Of a DNA stretch of 64,000 nt, positions 24,001 through 36,000 are shown one piece after another. Both the position numbers and the translations under genes were made by a program. The notes under the pieces are model-generated. The model did no database searches and had not been told where the DNA came from. It saw nothing but the letters and a program-made list of their open reading frames with translations. The stretch spans positions 1,054,001-1,118,000 of the forward strand of contig NZ_JARFIK010000002.1 of assembly GCF_029076695.1 (NCBI RefSeq), read 5' to 3'. How positions within the stretch are numbered: position 1 is the first letter of the stretch; every line of letters begins with the position of its first letter. Origin of the DNA: Adlercreutzia equolifaciens. Lineage in GTDB: Bacteria > Actinomycetota > Coriobacteriia > Coriobacteriales > Eggerthellaceae.

Positions 24001-27000
24001 ATTCGGGTGACGCGAAAGCTCGCGACGCATGTCGGTCACGTCGGTCCAGAGGTTGTCCAGAGCCTCTTCCACCGCCTCGGTGCTCTCGTAGCGGTTCTGA
24101 GTAATGCCGGAAAGCGTCATGAGGTTCGAGTAGACGCCCGTCAGGTTGCCGTCGGCATCGTGGCGCTGCTTACCGTAGATGGCGTTGTCGGAGGTCTCCA
24201 CGAGATCCGGATAGGCATTGTTCTCATCGATGGCATCGCCGCCCCATACCGGAGACAGGTCGGTGATGTCACCGTAGATGACCAGGTTCACCGGCGCATT
24301 CTCGAACTTCTTCGAGCCCTTGGCCGGCACCTGCGCAACCACCGTGCCGCGCGTCGGAGGCGTGATGAGCCCCAGGGCGGCAAAATCGGTCGTAAAGGTC
24401 ACGCGGCCAGCGGCCAGCTTATCGCCCTTGAGTTTCGTCACTGCGGCGTCATAAGCCATGTTCGTGTAGTCACCCACCACGAAGGTCGGATACTTCGTCT
24501 CCTCTTCGATGGGCTTGTTGTTCTCGTCGTACGCAAAGACCGTGTGGTCGTCGAACAGGGAGCTCTGGTACAGCGGCAGCACCGGCACCAGCTTGTCCAG
24601 TTCGCGCTTCACCTTGTAGCTCACCGTGTTTGTTTCGATAGCACCGTCCTCGCCGCCTGTGATAGTAGCCTGATGCGCGATGGTCTTCACCGTGCGCAGG
24701 TGATAGGTGGCACTCACAGTGACCGAGTCGCCAGGAAGCAGATTCATGTTCTCCCAGACCACGGCGGAATTGCCGTCCTCGTCGGTAACGGCGTGGCCCG
24801 TCACGCCCGCGTACGTGCAGGACGTCCCGGTAACCGACACGTTATCGCCGTCGGGGAACGGATCGCTGATGGCAATAGTCTGGGCTTTGTCGGTCTCGTT
24901 GCGATAGGTGGTGCTGAACGTGATGTCCACCGGCGCATTCACATAGAGCTCCTCGAAGGGTTCGAGCTCGTCGGTTGGATACTGCAGCTCGGAATTCGGC
25001 ATGAGCACGCCCGGCGTGTAATGGCCGGACACCGTGTGCTGTCCGATAGTGGAGAGCACGATGTAGGCATTCTCGAAGGAGCCGGGCTCCACCTGGCTGC
25101 CCTCTTCGTTAAGGTAGTAGGTAAGCGTCGACGCCCCATCAGAGTTCTTGCCCGAGATGTACTGGGTGCCGGTATACAGGCCCGTGTCTTCTTCTTCTTC
25201 GTCATCGACATCCGCATCAGGGTTGGCCACCGGCGCGTCTGTGACTTCCTGATAGAGGTCGCGGCCGTTGTACGTCACCTTCACATAGCGGGTGACGGAT
25301 GCATCAGTGTTCGCCGGAGCCGGCTGGTAGGTATCGCTACCGACCTTTACGTAGTAGTCAGTGGTGTCCTCGAAGCCGCTCTCGTCGGAATTGGCCTGAC
25401 GCAGCACGGTAGTAGATACCGGCTTGGTCATGGCGTCGGAATCGGAGTCGATGGACTGTCCGGCTGCCACGCCGCTCTCGTTAGTGAGGAAAGCATTGCG
25501 CACGGTAACGGCATAGTCCTCATCGAGCGCCAGCAAATCTTCCTGATCGATGCGCAGGCGGTAGCCGGCCAGGCGCTTGGTCTTATAGTCATCGGGCACG
25601 TTACGAGAATCACGCGGATCGATGACGTACGTTGACACGTCGCGGAAGAGATAGGTGCCAGCTGCTGCTGCATCACCGGTATAGGCCTCGCGCAACGCCT
25701 CGCCCGGATAGAGCTGCCAGGCGTACTCGTCGGAGTCCTCCATGACCCACTCCATGATGGGCGTCGGATTTCCATCCTGGTCGAGAATGATCTTGCCCTG
25801 AGCGTTGCTCTTCCACGCCAGGTTGCCGTCGGCGTCCTTTGCCTGCTGATATTTCACCGTGGCCTTCACCGGAGCGTAGTACCACGTCTCCAGTTTCACC
25901 TTCACGCCACCCGCTTCACGACCAGAGCCCACGCCCTCTTCGTCGTCCTGCTGCAGGCCGTCGTAGTTGGCGTCGTTCCAGACGTTGTTGCCAAGGTAGC
26001 CCTTGGTGCCATCAACATAGCCCAGCGCCAGCTTGTCCTGACGCTCGTAGCCCATCCAGGGGTTCGTGGCGTCCTGGTAGATGGCACGGCACTTCACAGA
26101 AGCCGCCGGGTACTCCTTCTTATCCTGATCGGTGTACACGGTGCCGTCGGCCGAAAGCGTAAGGTCGGCCAGCGTGCCATCAGAGGCATACAGCGTGTTA
26201 CCGCGCAGGTCGAGCCACTCGAGCGGCAGATCGGCGTCAAGCGGGTAGGTACGAGCCGAGCCGGAGACGTAGCGCAGATCGTTGTCGGCCACCAGCTTGT
26301 TCGTGCCAGTGTAGTAGAAGCCCTCGCGCTGGTAAGCGCCCGCATCCGAGCTCCACGTGTTGAGCGTGGGCTTGATAAGGCGGTTCGCCACCGTCTCAGA
26401 GGTCTTGATGATGTAAGTCTTGCCCGCCTTCAGACGGAAGCGGAAGAAACCGGTCTCGTCGGTAACGAGCGAGGCCAGGTTGCCGTCGGCATCCGTGGCG
26501 ATGGAGTTCGAGATAACGCCCGTTGCGCGATCGTACTCGTACACATTCACGCGAATGCCCTCGAGACGCTTCTCGGGCGCATAGGTGGCACCGGCCATCT
26601 GAGATTCCGTGTCGCCCGTGCCCACTGAGACGGAGTCAAGCAGCGAGTTGATGTCCTCATCGGCCTCGGGGGTGCCGTCCTCCAGGATATCGTCGCGGAA
26701 GGTGACGCCTTCGAACGTGACGCCCTGGGCGATGCCGAGCTTGAGCGAGGTAACCTTCTCGTCGTAGGCCTGATGGGTCTCATCGATGGTGCCGTCGCCC
26801 ACCTTGTCGGCGTCGTACTCCACAGGCTTCACCTCGAAGGCGGCCGTGGTCACCACCAAAGCGGCGTCCACATCATTGGCATGATCGGCCTCAATACGCT
26901 CGATCGTGAGGTCGCGATCGTTCTCTTGCACATAGATGCTGCTGTCGCCGATGGACTTCGTCGTGGGCGAGAAGTTGTAGTACTCCTCAGGGAAGGTGAA

Positions 27001-30000
27001 GCGCAGGCGGTAGCGCATCTTCTCCAGATCGGAGGATGCCTTCAAGTTCGAGAAGATATAGTAACCCGGGTTGCCGTAGTAGTCGGTCTGCGTGTAGCAC
27101 ACGTAGGGCGCGCCGGAGTCGGCGTTAATGTAGTTGCCCCAGGCGTCTAGCTGCTCGTTGCCCGTGCGCGGGTCGCACAGCACCCAACGATCCTGGAAGC
27201 CCGTGTTCTTGTTGTTGACGAGCTTGACCACTTCACCATCGCGGTTGACGGGGTTGCCGTACTCGTTCAGAAGCTCGACCTTAACGTTATTGATACCCGG
27301 GTCCTCCACTTCAGCATCGTAGTCGAGGTCCTTCAAACGCGTAGCTCCATTGGCCAGCTTCGAGTTGTCGAAGGTGCGCTTCTGAGTAAGCGGCTTCTTA
27401 GTGACAGCATCGAGCACAGGTTCACCATTGTCGTCGAGAACCGGATCGTAGATGACCTGGCCGTTCTCGTCCACGGCCACGCCGCGGATGAGCTTACGGC
27501 CGTTGGCCGACGTCTGATAGGCCGAGTTGCCCTCAGCATCCAGCGCCACATCGTCTTCCGGCGTCCCGGACCAGTCGGAGTCGAGCCACACGTAGTCGCC
27601 GATGTAGCCACGATCGTCGGGCGCATCGATGAAGGCACCGGCACGGACATCCTCGCGCATGTAGACGCCTGCCTCGTCGGCAGTTTCGGTCTGGTTCACG
27701 CGGGAAATGAAGGTGTTCCACTGCAGCGTCGAGCGCAGCAAGTTAGCCTTCTGCAGTTTCTTCTCGCCATTGGCCACCTTGTCCACCTCGGAGGAGGTGA
27801 TAAGGTCGACGCTCGGATCGCCGGTCTTGGTGCCGAGGAACTTAGGCAGATTCAGCGGTGCGTACAGATCGTACACCAGGCGCATGTAGCCCTTGTTCGG
27901 CACGTAGAGCTTGGCCTCGGGCTGAGCCCAAATAGCGCGCAATCCACGCGTGAGCTCGTCGGTCTCGTCGGGATACAGCTCCAAGTACTGCTTCAGATCG
28001 GACAGCTTGATAAGCTTGTACTCGGCCTTCACTTCGTCGGCGGTGGCCGTCATCTTGTAATCGCCGTCCACCGACTCGTACCGGCCCAGACGCACCTCCT
28101 CGAACGTGGCAAAACGATCGTCCTCGTACTTCGTAAAGTCGTTGAGCTGATCGAGGGTGAAGTTATTGTTGGCCAGATCCTCCTGCGACGGATAGGTAGG
28201 ACCGTATTCGTATTTCTCGCCATGGTTATACAGCCACAGCAGGTCGTCCACCTCAGCCAGCTTAATACGGCCGGTGGCGTCGCGCTCGTAGGGGCCGACC
28301 CAGATAGTCACATCGCGGCCGTCAAGCAGCGTATTGCCGTCAGCCGGGGTGTCCTTATCGTAGGCGGAGAATTGCTTCACCTGAATGGAGTCGAGGTCCT
28401 TGAGCCAGCCAGCCCACTGGGATTCACGGGCACGCGACGCACGATTGTCGTGGTTCATGATGTCCGTATCGCCCTCGTAGGGAAGAATATCGTAGAGAAC
28501 GTTGTTGGAGTAACGGGAGGCATTCGACGTCGAGGACTTCGTCTCCGGGTTTACCGTGGAGGCATAGTAGCTGTACGAGGTGCCCTCGGGCACAGCGGCG
28601 GGACCGTTGGTGGCAGCCGCAGCCAAACTCTCCATCTGGGTGGAGGTGGTCTTGGTAGCCGACACGTTGGCTTCGCCCGTGAATTCGAGCGCCTTCAACT
28701 GCATCATAACCATCGATTGGCTCGTCTGACCGTCGAGGTTCACATCGCGGGTATCGGACACGAGACCGCGGGTAGAGCCGTCATTGGAAGCCGTAGCCGG
28801 CGTGTAAGGCTTGAAGTTACCAGGCTTGTAACCGTAGCCAGACGTGGTCAGAAGATCCTCGGAGAGCATATCGGAGGACTCCTTCTCAATGGGCATGATG
28901 ATCTCGATGACAATGCCCTGGCCGGGGCTTAGAATACCGCGGTCGGTCTCGCCATTGGTGGTGGCACCGGTGTAGCGCCAGTTCATCATCTTACGGTTGT
29001 AGTTCGCGCCCTCGTCGACGCCAGCCGCCTTGTCCTGCATATGGAAGCTTGACGTAGCCGTGGGTTGAATCTCGGGCTGAGTCAGCTGCGGTGTTGACGA
29101 GGTCTTCGAGGCAATAACGCGCTGCGGCTGCAGATAGTTGTCCATATCTGCGACGTAGTACGTCCAAATGGGCTGCTTGGAGTCGATGTTCGGGTGCGGC
29201 TTGTTGCCCACCTTCACCGATTTAGCATTCCAATCGAAGTAATCGTACTGGCTCTTGTACTTCTGGAACTCGCCAATGCCGTTCTCCAGATCAGCCGGCT
29301 CGAACAGGCCCTCGGGAGAATCGTCGTAGGGCACGTACTTCAGCTTCGCATCGGTCATATCGACCGCAGCACCAAAGCCCTCAACGTAAGGCAAAACAGC
29401 AGAGATCTGCGGGTTAGCGCAGTAGTCCTGATCATAGCCAACGTAGTTCAGAGCGGCCATTTGGTCGTCGGAGAGGTTCGACAAGATGAGGCGGTAACGC
29501 ATCATGCGCGACGAACCCTTATCGATGGTGGACACACCGGTGGACCACTGGTAGCCAGACACGCCGTTGCCCGCATAGTAGCCCTGAATGAGCTCGAGCG
29601 AGAGCACGGGAGACTCAGGGGTGCGGATAAAGCCGGCACGGCTGCGCTCGCCTTCGATGTACTTCGTGTCATCGTAGCGCGGCGTGGCACTGGCGAAGTG
29701 ATTCACATGCACATCGGGATCGACGTCGGGAATCTCCACATCCGTCGGCGGATTCTGGGAAGCCTGGCCCACGGTCGGCGTGTTCACGAGCGAGGTGGCG
29801 AAGTTCACGATAGGCGTCGCGTTGGTCATGGAGGCGGGCATGGTAGCCGTGGTGTCGGGATAGAGGTTCCCGGCGTTGTCGAGGATCATCACCTTGCCCT
29901 GGTTGTTCTTCTTGTAGCCCCAGCCCACATTCAGGCGCAACGGATCGAACTCATCGGCCTCCTGCTTGCCAGCGGACGTGATCTTGTTGCCGTTCTGGTC

Positions 30001-33000
30001 CTCCAGATTGCCCGTGGAATCCGGTACCGCATCGGTATCCAGACGGAAGCCATGGGGCACGGCCACCTTGGTGGAGAGCGTGTCGTCGTTCACATCGGCG
30101 ATAGTCTTGCCGTTCACCTCGCGCACGGGCACGGCCTTAATCACCCAGCGGATCTGGCGGACCTCAAAGCCATCCATCTCACGCGTTTCGAGGAAGCTGT
30201 CGTCGATGATTTCGTTCTTCTTGTCGGAGATGGCGTATCCGCTCGTCTCACCGATTTGGACCCAGTGAGCCTCGTCGGCGGTGTTGTAGTCCGAGGAGCC
30301 GCCGAACACGGCATCGATATCGTCCTCGCCGTACCAGTAGTCGCGATCAGCGTCAGTGCCGGACAGAGCGAAGTTCTCATGGTCGGTGTACTCGGCACCG
30401 TTTTGCTCGTTGTAAGCGTTGATGGGGTCGGTGCGGTCGGTGGATACCACGCGTGCGAACATGAACAGACGCAGCTGCTTCTCGGTTTTCGCCGCCTCGT
30501 TGACCGCCTCGCGGCTCACCTTAACATCGGGAACCGTAGCGCCAGTGGCCTTGTTTACCAGGTTGCCAGAGCCGTCCACCACTGCGGTGATAGTCTTGAT
30601 TTGCTCGGCGCCCTTGGAGTCAAGCTCTTTGATCTGGAGACTCTTTTCTTCCCCATCGGCCATAGTGAAGGTGACGCCGTTGACCGTATAGGTGGTCGCG
30701 TACTCGGCGCCTGGCACTTCCCAGATGCCGGTGGACACCTTCTGGAACTCAGACTTGATACGGCCGAGCGCATAGGAATTGTCCTCGAAGGGAGCGTTCT
30801 TCACGGTCATGGCGTTGCCCTGGGCATCAGCTGCGGCCGTGGCCCAGAACGGCACCTGCCAGTCGACGATGAAGCTGTTCACCGCACCGCCGGTATTCAC
30901 AGCCTGAGTCAGATAGAAGTTGTTGGAGCCCTTCAGCTGCACGTCCTGGCCCGTGTAGACCTTCATATCGGAGTTGTAGATGAGGGTGCGCAGTTCTTTC
31001 GTATCGGTTCGCACGCTAGCCGAGGGCTTGCGGATATTGAACCAACCGGACGTGGCGGTCACGTACAGATCGTCGAGATCCTTGTCGCAATCGTAGTTGG
31101 TGTTGGTAATTTGCTTGTCCTCAGCCTTCTCGCCGGCACGGAAGAAGCGATTCACGGACTGGCCGTGGAACGAGGTGCCGATGAGCGTCTTAGCCGCCTC
31201 CTTGAGCTTGGGCTTGAGGCCGGTCGTGCCCTCCGTCACCGTGGAGCCGTCGGTAGAGCCCACGGTGCCACCGTTCACATCAGAGCCAAGGTTCGCGCCG
31301 CCATCAATAGCGTCCTTGATATCTTCGCCCGTGTAAATATGATCCCAAGCCGGATCATTCGGGTCGTCACTGAGCCAGTTGAGCTTGGTCTCGTGCGCGG
31401 TAGCGTAGACAGCGGACGCGTCGCCCTGCCAGCTGTAGATAGAGGCGAGCTGCTCAGTCACCGATGCCAGGGCGCCATCCTCGTAGAGCCCCTCGTCCAA
31501 AGCCGTGGCCGTATCGCCCAAGTTATCCAGGCGCGTCTTGATCTTCAGCGTGACCGAATCGCCGTAACCCAGATAGCCGTCGGTATGAGCACCGGCATAG
31601 AAGGCATTCAGCAAAGTATCGAACTGGGCAAACTCACGGTCAGTGGCGTCATCGGGCGCAGCCAGCTCGAACACGACGGTCTCGCTGCCATGGTCGAGGG
31701 CCTTGATGCTCGTCTTCTCTCCCACGCCCTGGTTCTCGGTGCGGGTACCGCTCATGACGTCGGAAATGAGACCGCGATAATCCACGGTATCATAGGCCTG
31801 GTCCTCGTCGGCCTTTGCGTAATTCTTGTTGTTCTGGCCGCCGCGGGAAGCGAGCGATCCGCTTGCTGCGTACGTATTGTCACCGTAGTTCGGCTGATAG
31901 GTCACCTTAACCGTCCAGCCCTCTTCAAGGAGCTGGCGCGGCGTGAGGCGCTCGATACGCGAAACGCCCTCGCCGTTCTTGATGTCGGGCACCGTCTTGC
32001 CTTCAATCTTGTGACCCTCTTTGTCCACCACGTACTCTTCGGCATCGAGGTCGGCTACCGTGGCGTGACGATCGCGATAGCGTCGCTCCACGTAGAAGGC
32101 GTAATCGTCATCGGTGTAATCGCCAATCCACTTGTAGACGCCGGACTTGGAGGTGCCGCTCGCCTCGTCGTACTGGGCGAGCGTCTTGTCGTCAGTAAGC
32201 ATGCGATCATCGTAGAACGTCACCTGCTTGGGCAGCTGCATGGCGAATACCAGCTTCGCATGCTTCAAATTGCCCTGCGCCTCAACAATATCGGTGTACT
32301 CGGAGGGATCGAGTTCATCGGCGGAGTTCAGCATAGTGGCGGCAAACCACGGGTGCTCGTTGTACTGCCAGGCATCCTTCTCCTCAGAGGGCAAGAACAG
32401 GGTCTCGTGTTGGATCCAGTCGTTGTCCATACCGAACTGCTCAAGGAAGTCGGGGTCGTACTTAATATCGTTATAGAGGTAGTAGGGATCGTTCTCGCTC
32501 GTCCAAGCCAGGGTACGGCCGTCCACACGGTGGCCGCTGAAGGTATAGGGCACCAATTCCCAAGGATAATCAGTATTCAGGTTATCGCTGAGGTTCGTAT
32601 CCACATCGAGCTCGGCATCAAGATCCTTGTCCGGATCCACCTTATTTCCGTTTCCGTCATTGTTGAACATAAGGTAGGAGCCCGTATCGTCAATGAGGTA
32701 GCTGACGCTCTTCTTCTCGCCCGTTTCCCGGTTCTTGATCCAGATATAGGAGGCATCCGTTGCCCACGGCACGTCCGGATCGAGCAGGCCAATCTTGAAC
32801 TCGACGTTACGGGTGGTAACGAAGCGCACATCGGTAACCGTCTGCTCGCGCCAGAACAGGAATTCGTCGTAGGGATCCGGATCCTTCGGGATGGGATCGT
32901 CCTTCACGCGAATGAGATCCACGGGCACATAGAACGTGCCGGCGCCTTCGCGCTCCACCTTTACATAGAGCTGGTCGGCCTCAGCCTCGAGATAATCGCC

Positions 33001-36000
33001 AAGCTTGTCAACGCCGCGCACCTTTTCGTCCACCATCATGGCGGCGGTGACCACTTCCCCGCTCTCCACATAGGAAACCGTTACCGCGCCGGACTCGGTA
33101 ATGGCACCGTCGGCGTCGGTGGCAGGCGTCCGCAGACTGTAGAAGGACTCGCCCTCGCCATTGAAGCGGCCAAGGTTCGCGCTCACCACATCAGCGGCGG
33201 GCACCTTCACGGGCTGGACATAGCGCCAGTAAGTTTCCTTCACGTTCTTGCTGGTATCCTCATCCACCAGCGGCTTGTCATTGCCGTCGAGGGCATCGAC
33301 CTCCTTGGACACAAGATCGTAGTAGGTATTGCCGTCCTGAAGCATGCGACCCGTACCCACGGTGGTGTAGGTGTACTTCGTACGCGGATCCACCACCTTT
33401 TTGTACAGGTTCACCTTCTTGTAGACAGGGTTGCCGGACGCGTCGGTGACTACCTGGCCGTTCTCGTCCTTGATCTGCGTGTAAAGCTTGTTCGCAGACA
33501 CGCCGCCCTGAGCATAGGCGTCCACGTTGGCCGAAGTAATAGTGAACGGCGTCCACGTGACTTCAATGTTGTACTGCGGCTCGTCCATGGGATCAGTGTA
33601 GGGACCAGGGCAGCACGTAGCGTACTCATCGTCCTTGTGCTCGCAATTCGGCTCGGTGCACAGGCCGTTCGCATCGCGCGTGTGCATGCAGGCGCCGCAC
33701 GTATCGCAGTAGCCGTCCTGGTCTCGACCCTCGCTCGCCTCGTCAACATGAACGTGGGTGCGATCCTCAATATAGTCGGGGTTGAGCACCGAACGCTCAG
33801 TGCGCTCCACAAACGTCGTATCAGTGAGCGCATAGGTGTTCAGCTTTCCGCTGGCATCCTTGTCATCCTCGACGGTGTACTCGTAGTCGTCGAAGAAGCC
33901 GGTCGCCTTGGCGGCGAGCTTCGCGCGCACGTAGACGTCCTTGCCGTTCACCACTTCCTTCACATAGATGTTTTCTGCCGTGTCAGAGGCGTAGTAGGCC
34001 AGCTGCGTGGCAGACAGGTTCTGAGAGAGCTTCGTGAAACGCTCGGTCTTGTCGTTATAGGTGTAGAACACCGCACCGTAGGCGCTGAGCGCCGGCATGG
34101 ACTCGGCAGTGTAGTCGAAGTAGGAGAAGGGATCCTCCTCCTCCACATCCACAGGAGCCCGCAACTTCACAGTCACCTTCGCAAAGGCGTTACCATCGCC
34201 GATATAAAGCTGCTCGCCGCGCGAGAGCGCCATTTTCATGGCAGACTCGCTGCGCTCGAGGGCTTCGTAAACCTCTTCACGCACATAGCGAGTCTCATCG
34301 GCTTTAAGCTCGGTAGCTTTGGACTCCTCAACATACTCCATACCGCGCAGCACATAGCGCGTTTCGGTAGTGTTCACCGGAGCCTCGTAGTAGTTGTAGG
34401 TCATGGTGTAGAAGGTATTGCCCGCCGCCTCTTCGGCCGTAGCCTCGTTGGAAGTATCTGGCGTAAGCGGGTTGTGGGTTACCTTGCGGGTGCGCTTGTA
34501 GTTCTCCGTGAGCACATGAGTACCGCCGTTGTCCACGTCACCGGCGTACAGCTTGGCCTCCGTTGCATCGACCTCGTCGGTAAGCAGCGAGAGATCAAAG
34601 GTCTTCACGAGCGACCACTCGCAAACGCCCTTGGTGTAGCTCTTCAGAGTGACCGTCACCTTGTTGCCCTGAATCACACGGCGCGCGAAGCTGACCGGTA
34701 CCTTGTTGGCATCCTGCTGGGTCATTTCAGTGACCACCGTTCCATCGGCGCCAACCGTCTCGGTCACCTTGATTAGTTCGTTGCCATAGGTATCGGACAT
34801 AATGCGATCGGTCACCCACTGGCCGTTGATCCAACGGGTAGTGGGGGCGGAAACAATGGAGCCGTCCACGGAGATGATAGCTCCGTCGCTCGCGCCTGCG
34901 CCGGTGCGGCCCGTGCCGAGCTCGTTCTCATAGCTCTTGCCCGTGTCGCTCGGACGATCGGTGGGATTGGCCTCCACCTCGTAGGACACGTTCATGGTAG
35001 GCGTCTTCGTACGCAGCTTCACGGTAGAGTAGACGCCAGCATCGTTATGGGTGCGAGCCTGGCCCGTCGCGCGGTTCACGAACTTCTCATCATGGGTAGC
35101 GCCATTGTCGCGATAGCTGTCGCGGGCGTCGTCGGCCAGAAGGTCAGACCCAACGGCTCCGCTCACCAGGTTATCGCGGTGGCCGTTCAACGCGTTGGTT
35201 GTGGCAGTAGAGAGGCCATAGGCGTTGGCAGCAAAGGTGTAGTCACCCACCGTCAAACCCTTGCCCTGATCGGGCTCGGGATTCAAGGTGTTGCCCTCGT
35301 AGTCCTTCTTCAGCGTTGCCGAGCCAACCAGCGGCAGAGCCGCCAGGGACACGCCGCCCACAGCCCGCGGGATACGACTCGTACCCGTCGCCTCGGTGTA
35401 CAGGCCATTGAAGCCGACGAGGTAGTTGTAGGGCACCTTCTCGGATACCGAGGCGCCCGTAACGGGATCGCCCACCTTGATGTACTTAGCGGGGATGAAT
35501 CCCTCGGTATGAGGTGTTGCCGTGTATTCGTGGCCGCTGGAGCTGTTGGCAGTATAGGTGTAGTACGTGGTCTCCGTGGCATCGAGACGCTTGTCGGCAT
35601 CGTACCAACCTGTGGACATAGTCCAGCTGCTCAGCGTATTGGACGTGATGGAGGTCCAGTTGGAATGATTCGCACGATAGGTGAGCCAGGTGAGCTTCTT
35701 ATCGCGCGTGAGCTGAGCCTCGGCGCCCACGGTGAACGGATTCACCGTGCTGGCGTTCACCACCGAAACGTTGCTCGTCCCCGCAGATTGCTCGATGCGA
35801 TTCTGGCTTGTGGCACCGAAGACGGTGATGTCTTCATCGGTGAGGAACTTCGCGCCGTCGACTTTGCTCGTCACGTAGGCGCGGATGTTCTCGTAGCTCT
35901 TCGTCATCGATGCGGGATCGAGACCCATCTTCGGCTCGTCGTAGGTGAGCACATTGAACTTGAAGGTGTCGAGGCCGCCCGAGACAATCTGGGTCACCAA

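Noticed and set aside
9106-25635. Plus-strand open frame of about 5,500 codons, and other long plus-strand frames (34-8211, 29194-34776, 35047-39261, 41104-43518, 44716-47364, 58159-60582)
   Set aside because: All are in the exact antisense mirror phase of the minus-strand gene. Their products are low-complexity Val/Leu/Gly/His/Ala strings with no domains, as expected from complementing the sense codons.
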